Notes: generated by a model from the sequence alone, not told the origin. DNA of 64,000 nt from Nephrocerus scutellatus (GCA_947095585.1 OX352765.1:25202254-25266253); one strand, 5' to 3'. Shown: positions 10,043 through 22,077, counted from the first letter of the stretch. Program-made: numbers and translations.

Positions 10043-10471
10043 TTAAACAGATTGAAATACAAGCAATACAAATAAAGTCAAATTAATAACTTGAAATTGT
10101 TCACAAAAGCAACAAATTACCGGACCAGTGAGGTTCAATACTTTTCTGAAACTTTCAAATGTTTCTGGGTGGTGTAACAACGCAATGACAGAAACAGAAA
10201 TAGAAATGATTATTCCCAAAATGATTATTAAAATAAATTTTCGAATTAATACGAAACTTGCTACCAATCCTTCACCCTCTACACTAAAGCTCCATTGAAA
10301 CGCATATGACGTGTAACAAAAAAATATTAAGAACAACACGCAAAACAACTCGCGGCAAAAATTATAGGGCCCGGGGTGTTTTCCAATGCTCGCGAGTAAA
10401 TGAAAACCCTTAATGCAAAACGGTTGATGGTCAAATCCTTTGTTGGTGCGTTGATAAGTACGCATTTTCAA
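10043..10471 (-). CDS. Possible multi-pass membrane protein, exon or fragment
   Basis: A 142-residue open frame from an ATG, unusually long for this AT-rich sequence and not part of any element I recognise. Two strong hydrophobic segments are visible: residues ~43-58 (LFCVLFLIFFCYTSY) and ~80-100 (FILIIILGIIISISVSVIAL), then a loop (HHPETFESFRKVLNLTG) and a third hydrophobic end (~123-142). Spacing and loop style resemble the N-terminal part of insect gustatory receptors, where TM2 and TM3 are separated by a short charged segment, but the diagnostic C-terminal TYhhhhhQF motif would be in a later exon and is not seen. It could equally be a chance frame. Function is not assigned. Confidence 0.33.
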   Translation of the reverse strand: MKMRTYQRTNKGFDHQPFCIKGFHLLASIGKHPGPYNFCRELFCVLFLIFFCYTSYAFQWSFSVEGEGLVASFVLIRKFILIIILGIIISISVSVIALLHHPETFESFRKVLNLTGPVICCFCEQFQVINLTLFVLLVFQSV

Positions 10472-10776
10472 GTGCTAATGTTCTTCTTGCTTAACTTTCA
10501 AAAAGTTTCCCTTAAGTTGATAATTGAAAAGTTTTAACATCTTAGCCATGAGTAAGTAACGATGATGTTGGCGGGGATTGATGCAAGTTTCAATTAGAAA
10601 TTCAGAAGATTTCTAAATTGAGTGCTTTTGAGTTTGCTATACAGGCAACATTTTTTATCATCCAGGATCGCCGTATTTAAGATAATGAATAAATTTTTTT
10701 CATAAAATACTGTAACAAATAAATATAATTATTCGTCTTACATTTGACAAATGGAAAAAAATACCCCACATAAATT

Positions 10777-11046
10777 AAAATTTTTCATGTAAATTCTCTG
10801 TTCGGAGGTTTGAATAAAATGGGTTTAATTTTGAAAGAATGTATGTAGGAGCACCTCGACCATGGTGCCCGGTCACTTCCAAATTATTAGAGAAAGTGTT
10901 GACATTGACTATCCACATGTGTGCAAAATGTAAATAAAATCGGGTTTTAGAAAGTGGGTTAAAAATTGAACACAAGATTTGGCCAGCCAGACAGCCACAA
11001 ACAAACAACATGCACGCGGAGTTAATATATAGAGAATTTATAAAAA
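10777..11046 (+). mobile_element. DINE/Helentron-like non-autonomous element, complete copy
   Basis: About 270 bp bounded by an inverted pair: TTTTTCATGTAAATTCTCT on the left and TAGAGAATTTATAAAAA on the right. The interior carries ACATGTGTGCAAAATG, AAATCGGGTTTTAG, GTGGGTTAAAAATTGA and a CAGCCAGACAGCC segment before GTTAATATA. The same order of motifs is found at 42035-42915 (+), 12560-12720 (-) and 58585-58775 (-). No coding capacity. I place it near DINE-1/Helentron elements because of the subterminal inverted pair and short-repeat zone; the class is an inference. Confidence 0.65.
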
Positions 11047-11490
11047 GCGAGCTAAGTTATTCAAACGAAGAATTCGCGTGTCGCAAATATTAACAATAAT
11101 TTTGAGTTATATTTGAGGACCCTGCAGAGCGAAGCATTGACCATCAAGTGTGGCAAATGAATTTAATGAATTCTTTGCTTCAGTTGGACATACATCTATA
11201 TAATCTCATCTCAATAAACTTTTATATACACTTGGTTGCAAAAAATTCGTACATTGATCCATGTTCAACAAAAGTTTTCAACAAAGTCTTTTTCTTCTTT
11301 TTCTTTTCTTTTGTACTAATACCCTGCCAGCAAAGTAATGTTATAGAATGCATACAGTAGGGTTTCAAATTAACCTCTAAATTCAATAACAACAATATAA
11401 TAGCATACCCCGAAATCGTTCGTTTGGACTTGTCATATAAACGCTTAGCCTGAACGGTCTTCTATCGATTACGTTTTTATCCGGAATAAG
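11047..11490. other. Spacer before the Tc1 relic
   Basis: AT-rich; a CAGTAGGG at about 11356 could be a remnant of a Tc1-type terminal repeat, but no matching right end is visible. Confidence 0.3.
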
Positions 11491-11493
11491 AAA

Positions 11494-12275
11494 ATGTGTA
11501 CCACACCAGAGGTAGCCGCTCAAGTGGTTGGACTAATTGATGCGGGGCAGAACAAAAGTGAAGTGTCTCGGCAACTAAATTTGAGCCGATTCTTCATTCG
11601 TTGAGTGTGGCAGAGATATCAAGAATCTGGCAGCTTTAGACGGCGACAAGGATCTGGCCGACCTCGTACTACAAGACAGCGTGATGACCGCTTTCTTGTG
11701 ACGACTTCGTTGCGAAATTGTCGTTTGAATGCGTTTCAACTAGGGCAGCGGCTTCAAGAAGTTCGTGAAATCGAAGTCAGTCGGTGGACAGTTAGAAGAC
11801 GACTTCGAGGAGGTGATCTCACTGCACACAGACCAGCAAACGGGCCGACATTGACCCCAGCCTACGAGCCCGCCTTCAGTTCAATCGAGTCCATTTGAAT
11901 TGGACAGAAGAACAATGGAGAACAGTCATGTTGCCTAACGAGTGCAGGATGTTTTTATATAATAACGATGGGCGAGGAAGAGTATACAGAAGATCAGGAG
12001 AGCGATTTGTACAATGTTGCATGGAGGATAATGCGAGACCGCATACGGCTGGTATAGTATATAGTGCCTGTTATGGAGTCGCCAGCTCGAATCCTGGGAC
12101 ACAATCCCATCGAGCATTTATGGGACGAGCTGAAAAAAGAGTTCCAGCCAGAGATATTGCTCCAACGAGTCTCTAGGAGCTGCAATAGGCGATCGCAGAG
12201 GAAGGAGAGACGATACCTCAAGATTTGGTGAAAACTACGGTAAAATCAATGAAACATCGAATGTAAGCTATCATT
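11494..12275 (+). pseudogene. Tc1-family transposase relic 1
   Basis: From ATG at 11494: paired-type helix-turn-helix DNA-binding region (EVAAQVVGLIDAGQNKSEVS), a stop at 11602, GSGRPRTT as the GRPR linker, second helix-turn-helix (VSRWTVRRRLR), then after a frameshift near 11880 the catalytic core: WTEEQWRTVMLPNECR and LYNNDGRGRVYRR. Here the first catalytic Asp (normally SDE) has become Asn in PNE. The chain then jumps from ERFVQCC to MEDNARPHTA, an internal deletion of the middle of the core. The last part NPIEHLWDELKKEF follows in yet another frame. It would be a cut-and-paste transposase of a Tc1 element; this copy is dead. A SINE begins 30 bp downstream. Confidence 0.88.
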
Positions 12276-12306
12276 CGGGCTAGAGTGCTGAAGTTTAGTG
12301 AGTGTG

Positions 12307-12541
12307 GGCGCCGTGGCTCAGTGGATAGGAGCATGGACTGCTGAGCAGGGGGTTCATGGTTCGAATCCTAGTAACACCAAAAGTATTTTTCACGTTGTCC
12401 CACCTCTCGCGAAAGTTTGACAAACGTCCGAGAGTAATAACTTGTCACTGAAAGCTTCGCAATTCGCCGTTCCGATCCGGCATTAAATTGTAGGTCCCTC
12501 CATTTGTGTGCAAAAATATGCATGCTCAACACAAATTACAT
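12307..12541 (+). mobile_element. tRNA-derived SINE, 3'-truncated copy
   Basis: Starts GGCGCCGTGGCTCAGTGGAT with A box, has B box GGTTCGAATCC at about 12358, then the same body as the copy at 7350-7646. It ends in CAACACAAATTACA and runs directly into a fragment of the DINE-like repeat, so the 3' third is missing. Confidence 0.85.
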
Positions 12542-12559
12542 TTTGCACATTAGTCTATT

Positions 12560-12720
12560 TCCAAGGACAACACTTTCTATAATTATTTGGATGTAATCGG
12601 GTCCCAGGGTCGAGTAGCTCCCGTATAATTTTTTCGAAAATTAATTAAAACTATGCACACATGTGTATCTTCGATGAAAACACTTTCTATAATTATTTGG
12701 AAGGAGTTCGCACCCTTATA
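12560..12720 (-). repeat. DINE/Helentron-like repeat, two internal units
   Basis: Two tandem units about 111 bp apart share AACACTTTCTATAATTATTT and ACACATGTGTAT. On the minus strand these match AAAGTGTTG...ACATGTGTGC of the complete copy at 10777. Terminal repeats are absent. Confidence 0.6.
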
Positions 12721-12749
12721 ATGCTCGGTTATATGCTTGGCACAGCGTT

Positions 12750-14000
12750 GGCGTTAAGGAAAAGGAGGAGATAAAAGATGTCTATGAGCTTGTGTTTTGA
12801 ATGCCGGTGGATCATAGTCATGTGAAAAGACAGAGCTTGGCAGAGCATTCCACATACGCGTTGTACAGGTGAAGAACGAATCCCTGAACTTAAGTGTGCC
12901 CTCAAAGATGGGCTTTAGGGTAAACTGATAAGCATTAAGAACGCCATGAATATTGCGGTTGCGGTATTCAAGGCTTGTAGCCAGCTATTTCTGTTAAGCA
13001 TGGCTGGTGGAAGAAACGATAAAACAGCGACAATCAGGAAACGTTCCTGCGGTATTCAAGCGAATCTATTGATTTCGCAATGTTTTCGTCACCTTTAAGT
13101 TCTATCACAAGGTTTTTTATTCCATCTAGCTGATGCAAGGTAGTTTTAGGCACAGCAGACCAGATATGACAATTGCACTCACGTTTAGGACGAAAAAAAG
13201 CCTTGTAGATAGTAGCCAGATCAGAGGGGGTGAAATATTTCTTGCACCGGGCTAGAAAACCAAAACATTTCGCAGCATTTTTGAGGATGGTAAATATGTG
13301 GTCATTACAACGAATCTTGTCGTTAACGCACATGTCGAGAATTGCGAGATTTTCATTATCCTCGATGCAAGTGTCATTCATGGATAATGGAATGGGATTT
13401 AGGATTCGCTTAGACGACAGGAGACAGAACTGGGTTTTGGAAGCGTTAAATTCTACTCGATTGTTTTCTTCCCATTTTATTATGCTGTCAAGGTCAGATT
13501 TTAACATAATTAACATACGTAGTTGTTTGAGTTCCACATGAAAAGTGAAGGGACGTACCTCAAAATTATATGAGAAGCTGAGAGTGCTGTCGTCAGTGAA
13601 AGAGTAGATTTAATTAGAAGTCACAGATAAGAAATCATTAATAAAATGAGAGGAGTAACAAAACTGAGCCCTGGGCAACGCCAGGAAATAAGTGATGTAC
13701 TTTAGACTTGAAACCGTCTAATACAACTTGAATTGAGCTGTCAGAAAGATAGCTTCTAAACCAATGAAGCAGCTTATCATCGACTCCATAAGCACGCATT
13801 TTAAAAAAAAGAGCTTGATACCAAACTCTGTCAAATGAACACTGTTCTGCCAGGTTGGAATACCTCTTTAAAACTAATGGGGAAATATCATCTGGCCCAG
13901 CAGATTTAAGAGTATTGAGATCGTTTAAAACTCTAGTAACTGTACGAATGCATATGAATATCTGTACCATAGATTTAATATCCATTTACTGAAAGTTCCA
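12750..14000 (-). pseudogene. Jockey-superfamily retrotransposon relic (family B)
   Basis: Reading down from 14000 on the minus strand: LNTLKSAGPDDISPLVLKR (start of RT), then after shifts FDRVWYQALF, GVDDKLLHWFRSYLSDSSIQ, GVAQGSVL (13700-13660), catalytic box YSFTDDSTLS (near 13590; normally FADD, here A is T), VEFNASKTQFCLLSSKR, AAKCFGFLARCKKYFTPSDL, YKAFFRPKRECNCHIWS and SIDSLEYRRNVS, then a C-terminal tail to about 12780. There are several frameshifts and stops. The 5' end, including the endonuclease, is missing. It sits with its 5' side against the inverted satellite at 14040. Confidence 0.85.
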
Positions 14001-14039
14001 GCCCCGTCCGCAAAAGAAAGTCGTGTTGTGCCCACACCT

Positions 14040-14545
14040 CCATTTTTTTTTAAACTAACCCAATTTTACCGACGACCTATTTTAGGTCATTTTATGCCAC
14101 CTTTCACACGATTTAGGGAACTAACATTTTGTGAGCAGCTCAGTGCCATGGGCAATTTTTGAGACGTGTCGTAGGTCGCGTGTGGCACGTGTGATGCTTG
14201 GAAAGTGGGTTCATCTCCCTCTTTATTTAACCACCTTCCACAGGTTCTAGAGTGTTCAAATTATGTGAGTCGCTTGGGCTCAAAGGGCGTAGGACACGTG
14301 TTGCGAGTTGCGTGTGGCGTTGGTGGTGTGTCGACCTTTTCGACTTATTTGAGGTCATTTTTTCGCACTATTTAGAGAACTGCAATTTGGTGAGCAGCTC
14401 AGAGTCATGGAAGATTTCTGAGATTCCGCATGTGAAGCGTTTCCCGAACCGCATGTGGCGCGTGTGATGTGTGGAAAAGTAGATTTTTTTACTTCTTTTA
14501 GGTCATTTTTAACAAACTTTCACAAGTCCTATAGAGCTGAAATAT
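14040..14545 (-). repeat. Satellite-like tandem repeat, family S, inverted array
   Basis: On the minus strand it contains at least three monomers with ATTTGGTGAGCAGCTCA-type, GACCTCAAATAAGTCGA-type and CGCGTGTGGC blocks, e.g. TTTTAGGTCATTTT at 14080, 14350 and 14505. Monomer spacing varies from ~150 to ~270 bp through deletions. Same family as 20-290 and 46075-46570 but opposite orientation. Confidence 0.75.
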
Positions 14546-16210
14546 GTTTTAGTTTTTACGCGAAAAACGAAGTTTTTTTACATTTACTTAGTTTATGTGT
14601 CACGCAAATTATCAGACTAAGTGGAGCATAATACACTATTACGCTTAGTCATATTCGGTATATACACCATGTTGTTTAAAAGGAAGTCTTAGCTAATAAC
14701 ACGATTTGTTGACCAACTGGAGTGTTGTTGTGAGTAACTTTACAGCGGAATCTATGCGGTGAAGACAACCGACGAACTTAAAATGTTGCGGAGTCAGTCA
14801 ATGTATCGGTAGATTTGGAAGTGGGAGTGTTGATTGAAGAAAAAAGTCTGATGCGTAACGGTTCGAAAAGCTTTTATTAATATATTCATTAATTTTTCAA
14901 TGTAAAGCGCATATTTTTTTAATGTGAGTCTTCTTATTAAGTCTACAAGGCAAAAAATGGGCACAGGGTTTTTCAAATCCGTTCCTTAAATAACTGCACC
15001 CACAAAATTGAAGAGCTGAAATTATTCACATGAAAATCGCGACAGGCAGTCACTCGTCTAGGACGACACACGCAAAGAGTCACCCACACACAAAGAAGAA
15101 AACAATGTTATTCCACAGACAACTTTCACCAAAGCAGCTGTTAAATACGGTTATTCCCCTTCCGACCCTATTTGCATCTACATAGTGAACATCCTTCCGA
15201 CAAATTTTATTTCTTGCCTCGCACCGACATCATCCTATAAATCCAGTGATGGCCTTATCTATTAGACGCGGCAAGGGCGGCTCCATCACCTAATTCGTCT
15301 CTTGGAAAATTCAGGTGAAAGACGAAATTCAATGAAATAATTATTTCAACAGAGAGAACAAAATAAAAAGGGAAATTATTTGTGTTTCTGCTTGAAGGAT
15401 ATCACAAAGGAAATTCCGTGACGTGCGCGCCAGGATGACAGAAAGTAAAAGAGCACACAGCGGTATCCAGCCGGAGGAGGAGACGCTAACGAAAACAGTT
15501 TAAGGTTTAAGCAAATACAACACAAAACGGCGGCGATGAAATCAAACGAACGTGAAAGCAATTGTCAAAAGGGCTACGCAGGAGCGGCGGGAATTTTGAA
15601 AACCTCAAAGGCAAATTTAATCAGCAAATGAGAGGACGATAAAATTATTATTGTAAGACTCAGGTCTTGTTGTTGTGGGATCTGTTCATTTTCAGCTGAT
15701 CATTCTATTTTTTTTTATTAGCTAAAGCACAAATAAAAAACGTAGATAAGTTTTTATAAATTAATTTTTATTTTGGGTCTTAGTTAGGTACAGGGCGGTC
15801 CATAAACCTTGGGATGTAAAAATGAATGGGATGTAAGAAATATGAGATTGTTTCGAGTTGAATTCGATGAATAATCTGAACATTTTCATAAGCATACAGC
15901 TACAAATGATAATCTCAGTATAATATTCTGTCCCCATACTAAATGTGGTGGCGAGAAACTCAGAGATGGACATAAACGAGAGTTAAACAAAGTAAATGAA
16001 ATCGAAGCATCACAAATCCGAGAACCTTTCTTAAATTTATTGATCTGAGATTTTGGTACTCAGCGAAATGCACTGTATACTCTTATATGCGTCTTACGTT
16101 AGAAGTTTTACCCCATCGTGAAGGAGGACTACTCCGGTTAATTTAACAAAATAATATACGAGCTGAGCTATAGGACGGTAAAGTTGTTGCCGTAAAGAGC
16201 TCATATGAAC
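14546..16210. other. Non-coding stretch
   Basis: No gene or element recognised in 1.6 kb. Short minus-strand frames (14794, 15376, 15761) lack domains. Confidence 0.4.
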
Positions 16211-16214
16211 ATAT

Positions 16215-16372
16215 TGTTATGATATTAAGAGTCCGTAATGTATTTTTCAAATAAAAACATAGCACAAGTTCGTTTATTCACATATTACAACTTTATTTCA
16301 TAAATAGCAAGAATAATAGCAAATCTACAGTGGTGATTACTTATTATTCACACAAATAAAACTTATATTCAC
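16215..16372 (-). repeat. LTR-like fragment, inverted relative to 17526-17832
   Basis: The reverse complement contains GTGAATAATAAGTAATCACC, AATAAAGTTGTAATATGTGA and TTTTTATTTG...CATTACGGACTCT, aligning with 17687-17815 at roughly 80% identity. AATAAA followed by the GT-rich stretch looks like an R-U5 region. It ends ATAACA at 16215, consistent with an LTR end. Confidence 0.6.
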
Positions 16373-16509
16373 ATTAACACTGCTCTACTATCGACATGCA
16401 AGTAGTCTGGTACAAATCCATAATGATAGCTAACTTACTGCGAAGAAATATTGGATATGTATATATCTAAAAGGTTCTATTATTTAAATATTACGTAAAG
16501 AACCACCAA

Positions 16510-17395
16510 TGAATAGAAAGAGCTCAGAAGATACGAAATTACCGGCGAAAGAAAGCGGCCTGGGGGAGGAGTCCCATCCGTGAACTAGAACACTACAGAG
16601 AGCAAGGAACGCACCAGGTGCGGAAGTTCTACCAAAGAGTCCGCGGTATGAAGCAATATACACCGCGTTGCACATAATGCAAAGACAAACAGGGTAATCT
16701 GATCGCCAATCACAAAGGCTTCTTAGAGCGAGGGGAAGACTACTTTCATGACTGCTGAGGAGTTGGAGGCTCCACCAATGACCGAAGTCCACACTATGCT
16801 GCCGCCACGAAGCATAGACGAAGTTAGCAGAGCAATTAATCGGCTCAAAAATAATAAGGCCTCGGGATCAGAAGGATCGGGATCCCCAGTGGAGCTGGGA
16901 GCATTCACCTAACTATCTCGGGTCAACTGTAGCGCCACGGTTGCTCAAAACCATCAAAGCCTACTTTAGTCAAGTCAAGACTCTTTAAATCCAGGAATTT
17001 GACCATAGCATTCAAGGTGCTGGTGTATAAGACAATGGTCATACTTGGTTGCCTAGCAAAAAGCATTCTGACCTCTTAGCCACGTTCGAGATAAAAGTCT
17101 TTCGGATAACTGTTACCCCGTATGTGAAGAAGGACTTTTCGGAGACTCTACAATGATGAGATCTACGACCGTTATCGCGATTTCGATATCGTGAAGACAG
17201 TTAAGCTCGGTAGACTCCGTTGCGGTAGGATTTATGGAACATGACAGCGTTGCCGGCCAAGCTGGACGCCCAGATTTTAGGGATACCAAAATGGATGACA
17301 TCGTCTCAAAATCGGTTCAGTTGGAGAGATTTTTTGCGGGAGACCAGGACCGGGCCCCGATTGTAGAGCCAAATATGATGATGAAAATATATATG
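16510..17395 (+). pseudogene. RTE-like relic with internal deletion
   Basis: Starts in the linker between endonuclease and RT (LEAPPMTEVHTMLPPRSIDE and VSRAINRLKNNKASGS, 16770-16870), then jumps past the RT to the C-terminal region: LYNDEIYDRYRDFDIVK near 17160, KLGRLRCG, RPSW...GYQNG, and the 3' end GGGAGACCAGGACCGGGCCC then AGCCAAATATGATGATGA at 17360-17378. The GATGATGA tail is shared by all copies in this window. Several stops. It lies between two LTR-like fragments in opposite orientation. Confidence 0.8.
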
Positions 17396-17525
17396 TTCCC
17401 CTCATAAAGGAACTTGTATAATAACATTTGTACGTGTGGATTTCTATGTAAATTGTATATAACAGTTGTACATGTGTGGAACTCGTATATACAATTGTAT
17501 ATAGGGAGATTATACCAGTATGATC

Positions 17526-17832
17526 TGTTATATTCTAGGTGGTTCGAATAGAATAGAGTAGGAAAGATTAGAATCTTCTCGAAAATGTTGAAATGGTATA
17601 ACTACCCCATACTTAGTAAGTAAGTAGTATTATTTAAAATGCAACCATACCACTTGAATCGTTGAAATATGAATAATAGTGTTATAAGTGAATAATAAGT
17701 AATCACCAGTGTAAATTTGTGAACTGTTTGCCTTAGTAAATAAAAGTTGTAATTTGTGAATTAATGAACTTCTGAGTTGTGTTTTTATTTGCAAAACTCA
17801 TTACGAACTCTAGAAAGTCTAAATTTGCAACA
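17526..17832 (+). repeat. Solo-LTR-like sequence
   Basis: A ~307 bp stretch begins TGTTATATTCTAGG and ends TTTGCAACA (TG...CA ends), contains AATAAA before GTTGTAATTTGTGA (R-U5-like), and has an inverted relative at 16215-16372. No primer binding site, gag or pol follows, so if real it is a solo LTR, perhaps of BEL/Pao or gypsy type. Boundaries are inferred. Confidence 0.5.
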
Positions 17833-17839
17833 TCAAAAC

Positions 17840-20800
17840 AAACGTATACTCCACAATTCCGGTGCTAAAAAAATTTCGATAAAAAGTGGATAAGCTGATT
17901 TTTAGACAAGATGGCTCGTTTGCTAGCTACCTGAAAATAATTGCATAATCTTCAGTGGCGTATACTAAAGGTAAATTTTTCTGTCAGTTTGCATCTGAAC
18001 CTTTAAGACAAGCACAAGAAACTAAGGCATCCACGTCAGCCAGCCTATCGAACAAAAGTCTCCAAGGTACACTAAAACTATCTTTGCAAAGGTCAAAATG
18101 TAGTCTTCAAGAACTTCAAAAGTTTTTTACTGATATCGGAATCTTTAATTTTAGAGTATCTACCTATTTTGTGATCTATGAGAGCTTCTTACTTCCACTT
18201 CTGGTACTCAGGCCTACAAAAAAAAACTAAAAGAAGTATTATTTTCCCTTTTCTTAGCCTAGTCTGTAAATTATTCCTCGCAAATACGCCAGAGGTTTGC
18301 CTACGTGTGCGTATGTATATCTGCATAAGTATCAATTACCATACACAGGATACATAGATTTCGCGTTCATTAACCTAATCATATTATTTATCCACAAACA
18401 CTCCACCTACAAGTATACACCTTACGATGTATTTAACCAAACAATAACACAAATTAGGGATTAATCTTGTGACACCCAACAAATATCGCAACGGGTATCG
18501 CTTGCCCAGAGAGGTAATTATGGATGCGTTTAAATAACGTTCAGCAACCCACAGGCTCCCCTTAATAACTGTTCCACTACTTGTACCATTGATGTCAACT
18601 TGTTCGTTGCAGATTACAATAAATATGATGATGATGACAACAACGGCCGACCGACGACGCAAAGATGCCAAGAAGTTAGGTTACAAGAGACTTTCTCCTC
18701 TGGCAGACGACGAAACAATTTCCAGTATTTGTTGGTTGAATGGTTGGCGCCTTCTCGATTATTGCTCGCATAATAATTGGGCAATAATCTGTCAACAGCA
18801 TCTGTTGGTGTCATAAAACCAGCTCTTCAATTCGCAACAATTCACCCCTATAATCGATCCAACCCCTAATTGAATGATAATCGCTTTGATAGCTGATGTG
18901 TTGCTGTTAGTGGCGGTAAAGATGAATACTGCGTGTGTAGTGGTTTGTCCTTGGTTACGAATATTGGGTTTCTGAGTGGATGGTTTTTTTTACCGTCCCA
19001 CTATAGTGGCGGTATGACTGTTCGACTAATTGCTTACAAGGAAGCAAATTATCCTCTTGCTGCTTCGCAGTCAGCTCCATAACTTTAATTAATTGAGAAC
19101 CTTGCGGGATATCAAATGATGAAAGTATGCTGCTTGTGTTGTCCGCTGGGCATTATATTTTTTTTGAAATTGTTGCAATTACCTATTGCATTAAGGGTTT
19201 AGTCTTTTTATATCCTTTAGTTACATACTCCCTTCTTTTTCAATTATTTTACTGAAAAAACTTAAGTAGATTTTCACTTAATTGTAATAGGTTTCTATTA
19301 CTATGTTAATCCTTTTAAAGAGATATTAATTTATAACTTCAACACTCATCCCGAGCTCCTTCTGAGCGGAAGTATATCTTCCCTAAAAACCATTCCGAAA
19401 AAAAATCAATATGTGTCATAAGAAATGGACATTTAATTCGTTCCATTCGAGCTGTCGCCAAATCAACATGTTCCCCGGTACATTGTTACTTGAAGAAGGA
19501 CAACGACCGACGTTGAGGGAGCAAAACCGAATACTAGATTCGAATGTAGAACTTAATCAGCCTTGGGGCCTTAAATGCAAAAAAAAATTGTCATTTCTTC
19601 CCTGAGAATCAAAGATTGAGTTGTGATTTAGGAAACGAGTGTTCGGAGTATAAATGGGAATAGGAAATATTTGAATCGATTCAGCTGCAGCCGTAGCCGC
19701 AGGACATTTTGCCTTGGATGATGATAATTATTCGTCTTCACTTTTAAACACTCCTTGTATATACTGACCTGACGTCACCGCATTGCTACCAATCAAGACA
19801 ACAATATTCCTTAAGCATAAATACGAGTACACACATCATTCACATAAATCTAAAGGACTCGAAATAAATGCCGCTTTTTGTTGTTGTTAAATTCCTTGTA
19901 ATGCAAATGATCCAAAGGGAGTTTTGTTTATTTGTAGTGGCTGTTCTTTGCATTGCTGGGTTATTTTTTCCTATAATTTCAAACGAGCGGCAATGTAGTA
20001 CGACTTGATATATATATGCACGCTATATGCATGCGGCGGCTTAGATCCTTCGGGAGCATTACGAGCATTTCTCAACAATGCTTTTTCTGGTTTTATAGCT
20101 TCGGAAAAGCACACTACTTCAATTTACACTTAAGCCGCCACGCAGCCACGCGAATGGGACTTACATGCATGCATATGTGTGCTCGTGGGTGTCTGTGTGT
20201 TTGTGTTCGGATGAGTGCATCGTTTTTTCGCCATTTTGCACACAACACCATTTTCATTCCCAACAATTTTCAGCAATTTACTCGAGGAAATCTTTGGGGA
20301 TGCCTAATGAGCACTTTACCAGCAGCTCTCATCTGTAAAGAGGGTTAATGGTTTTATTGTTGTTATTTTTATTTTTTTCCATCATCCTTACCTTTCTAAA
20401 TTTTAGGTTTTCTCGCACTTTATCACGTTCCACGTAACATCATCTCTTGAGGAGCAACTTGTGAGATGATGATGTACGCGAGGACAGCACATACGGCTTC
20501 GGGAGACAAATCTCTCTTGGGTGAGCGAAGTGGTATGAATAGTTTCATGTAGGCACACCTGCCTGACAGCATACAACTTGGAGATTTAGATGTTTTAGGA
20601 TTGCTGTTGTAAAATATTTAAAAAAAAGAAACCCCACACAATAATCAAAACGACCTGCCAGCGCAAATAATCCACAATGAGGACAAACCACCAACTAGCA
20701 CAAATGTTTTGCTGAAGAAGTTGAGTCTCAAGATGCAAAGGCATTGCTTGTGCAATGATTTTGACTAATGCCGCGCACAAAGATGATATGAATTTATGTT

Positions 20801-21240
20801 ATTTATTTTCTTAGTTATTCTTCTGTCAACTTCTGTAGACTGACTTCCCCAAGATCACCATTCAATGGTGATCAAGGATCAGTTTGGCATCCCATAACCT
20901 TTGGCCGCTCTGGTTTATGCAATTCCTCTAGCAAAAGTTATTTTTGCCCGTTTTCTTAGATTTGTGTTGTTTTGTAGAGCCCTGTGCACTTTATTTATAT
21001 TTATTGTGGAACTTCCTCGTACTGGATATAGGTATGTGCGTATTTTTTCATATTAATCAACATTGCCGTATCTCTTGTAGATTTCTTACGTACGAAGCTA
21101 AAGAAATTCTCTCTGAGACGTTCACATCAAACAAAGTTCCGTCCGTTTCTCTGGGTCTCATTCGACTTTCGAAACTTTAAGTGAATGAGTCAGAATGGCA
21201 TGCATTTAAATTGTGAAGTGGTTAATTTGTTTTTTGTATA
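17840..21240. other. Long stretch without recognised gene or element
   Basis: 3.4 kb with only short frames, none with a domain (17955, 18384, 19411, 20016, 20944). It includes TG/CA-rich sequence at 20160-20215 and a perfect 21 bp palindrome at 20853-20873. It may be intron or intergenic sequence of a host gene; conserved splice sites cannot be judged alone. Confidence 0.45.
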
Positions 21241-21290
21241 AAAAGTTTATATGGTAAAACAGAACTGTTTTGCCTCATTCTTTTAAAATA

Positions 21291-22077
21291 ATGGGTAAAA
21301 AAAATTGTTTGACATTGTCAGAGAAAGCAAAAATAGACGTTTACCATTCGAAAGGGTGGTTTAAGCGTGGTATCGCTTGCAAGATCAATCGGAGTGATCT
21401 TGCTGTTGGCAATTATCAAAAGGATGCGAACATGTACGGAAAAACTTCCACGGCTCTTACAGCAACGGAAATGAAAGTTGTCAGACAAGCCTCGAATTGA
21501 GCCGTTTCAACAGCTAGAGTCAGAGAAGCAATTGGTGTTACTGCTAGTAAGTCTACCGTTCGTCGTGTGATTGGTATAGTGCCAAGCACCTCAAGTGACT
21601 AAAGCTAAAAAAAAACCGCCACTTAATGCTTCGCGAACGATTCAACAATAAAAATTCACGAAAGACCACATGACCAGGAATGTGCAACAAGGAGCAAGTT
21701 CGAATAACTAGAAAAAGTAGTCTTTTCTGACGAAAAAAAGCTCAATTTGGGTGGAAGCCACGATCTCCAAAAAGATCTAAGAAAAGATAAGCTATTTTTA
21801 AACCACCATCCCAGTAGAGATAGGGGCTTAATGGTTTGTGCTGCAATTATGGCACCATCGACTTGGTGGTAGAAAGCTCAAAAAAGACAGAAAATAGCTA
21901 CAAAGCGGTATTAGATAAGTTTTTCCGAAAATCCACGATCTACGAAAAGGGTACAAAGGTGGAAAACAATTCGATCACAAGGAAGCTTAGATCAACTACT
22001 TGGCCTCATTGTACTACTCCATTAACAATCGAATGTTTGAGGTTATCTTGAAGAAAGGTGGTTATACTCATTATTAA
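21291..22077 (+). pseudogene. Tc1-family transposase relic 2 (Tc3-like)
   Basis: From ATG at 21291: helix-turn-helix (LSEKAKIDVYHSKGWFKRGI), then MKVVRQASN, stop, TARVREAIGVTASKSTVRRV, and after frameshifts FSDEKKLNLGG with the first catalytic Asp kept. YYGTIDL-like and KAVLDKFFRK follow, then a jump to NNRMFEVILKKGGYTHY and stop at 22075, the usual C-terminus of this family. The segment with the second and third catalytic acids (QDNAP...DLN) is deleted. Different subfamily from the relic at 11494. Confidence 0.85.

Noticed and set aside
18384..18816. Opposed short ORFs with hydrophobic start (VVVIIIIFIVI)
   Set aside because: Hydrophobic run is produced by an ATGATGATGAC-type simple repeat; no domain.
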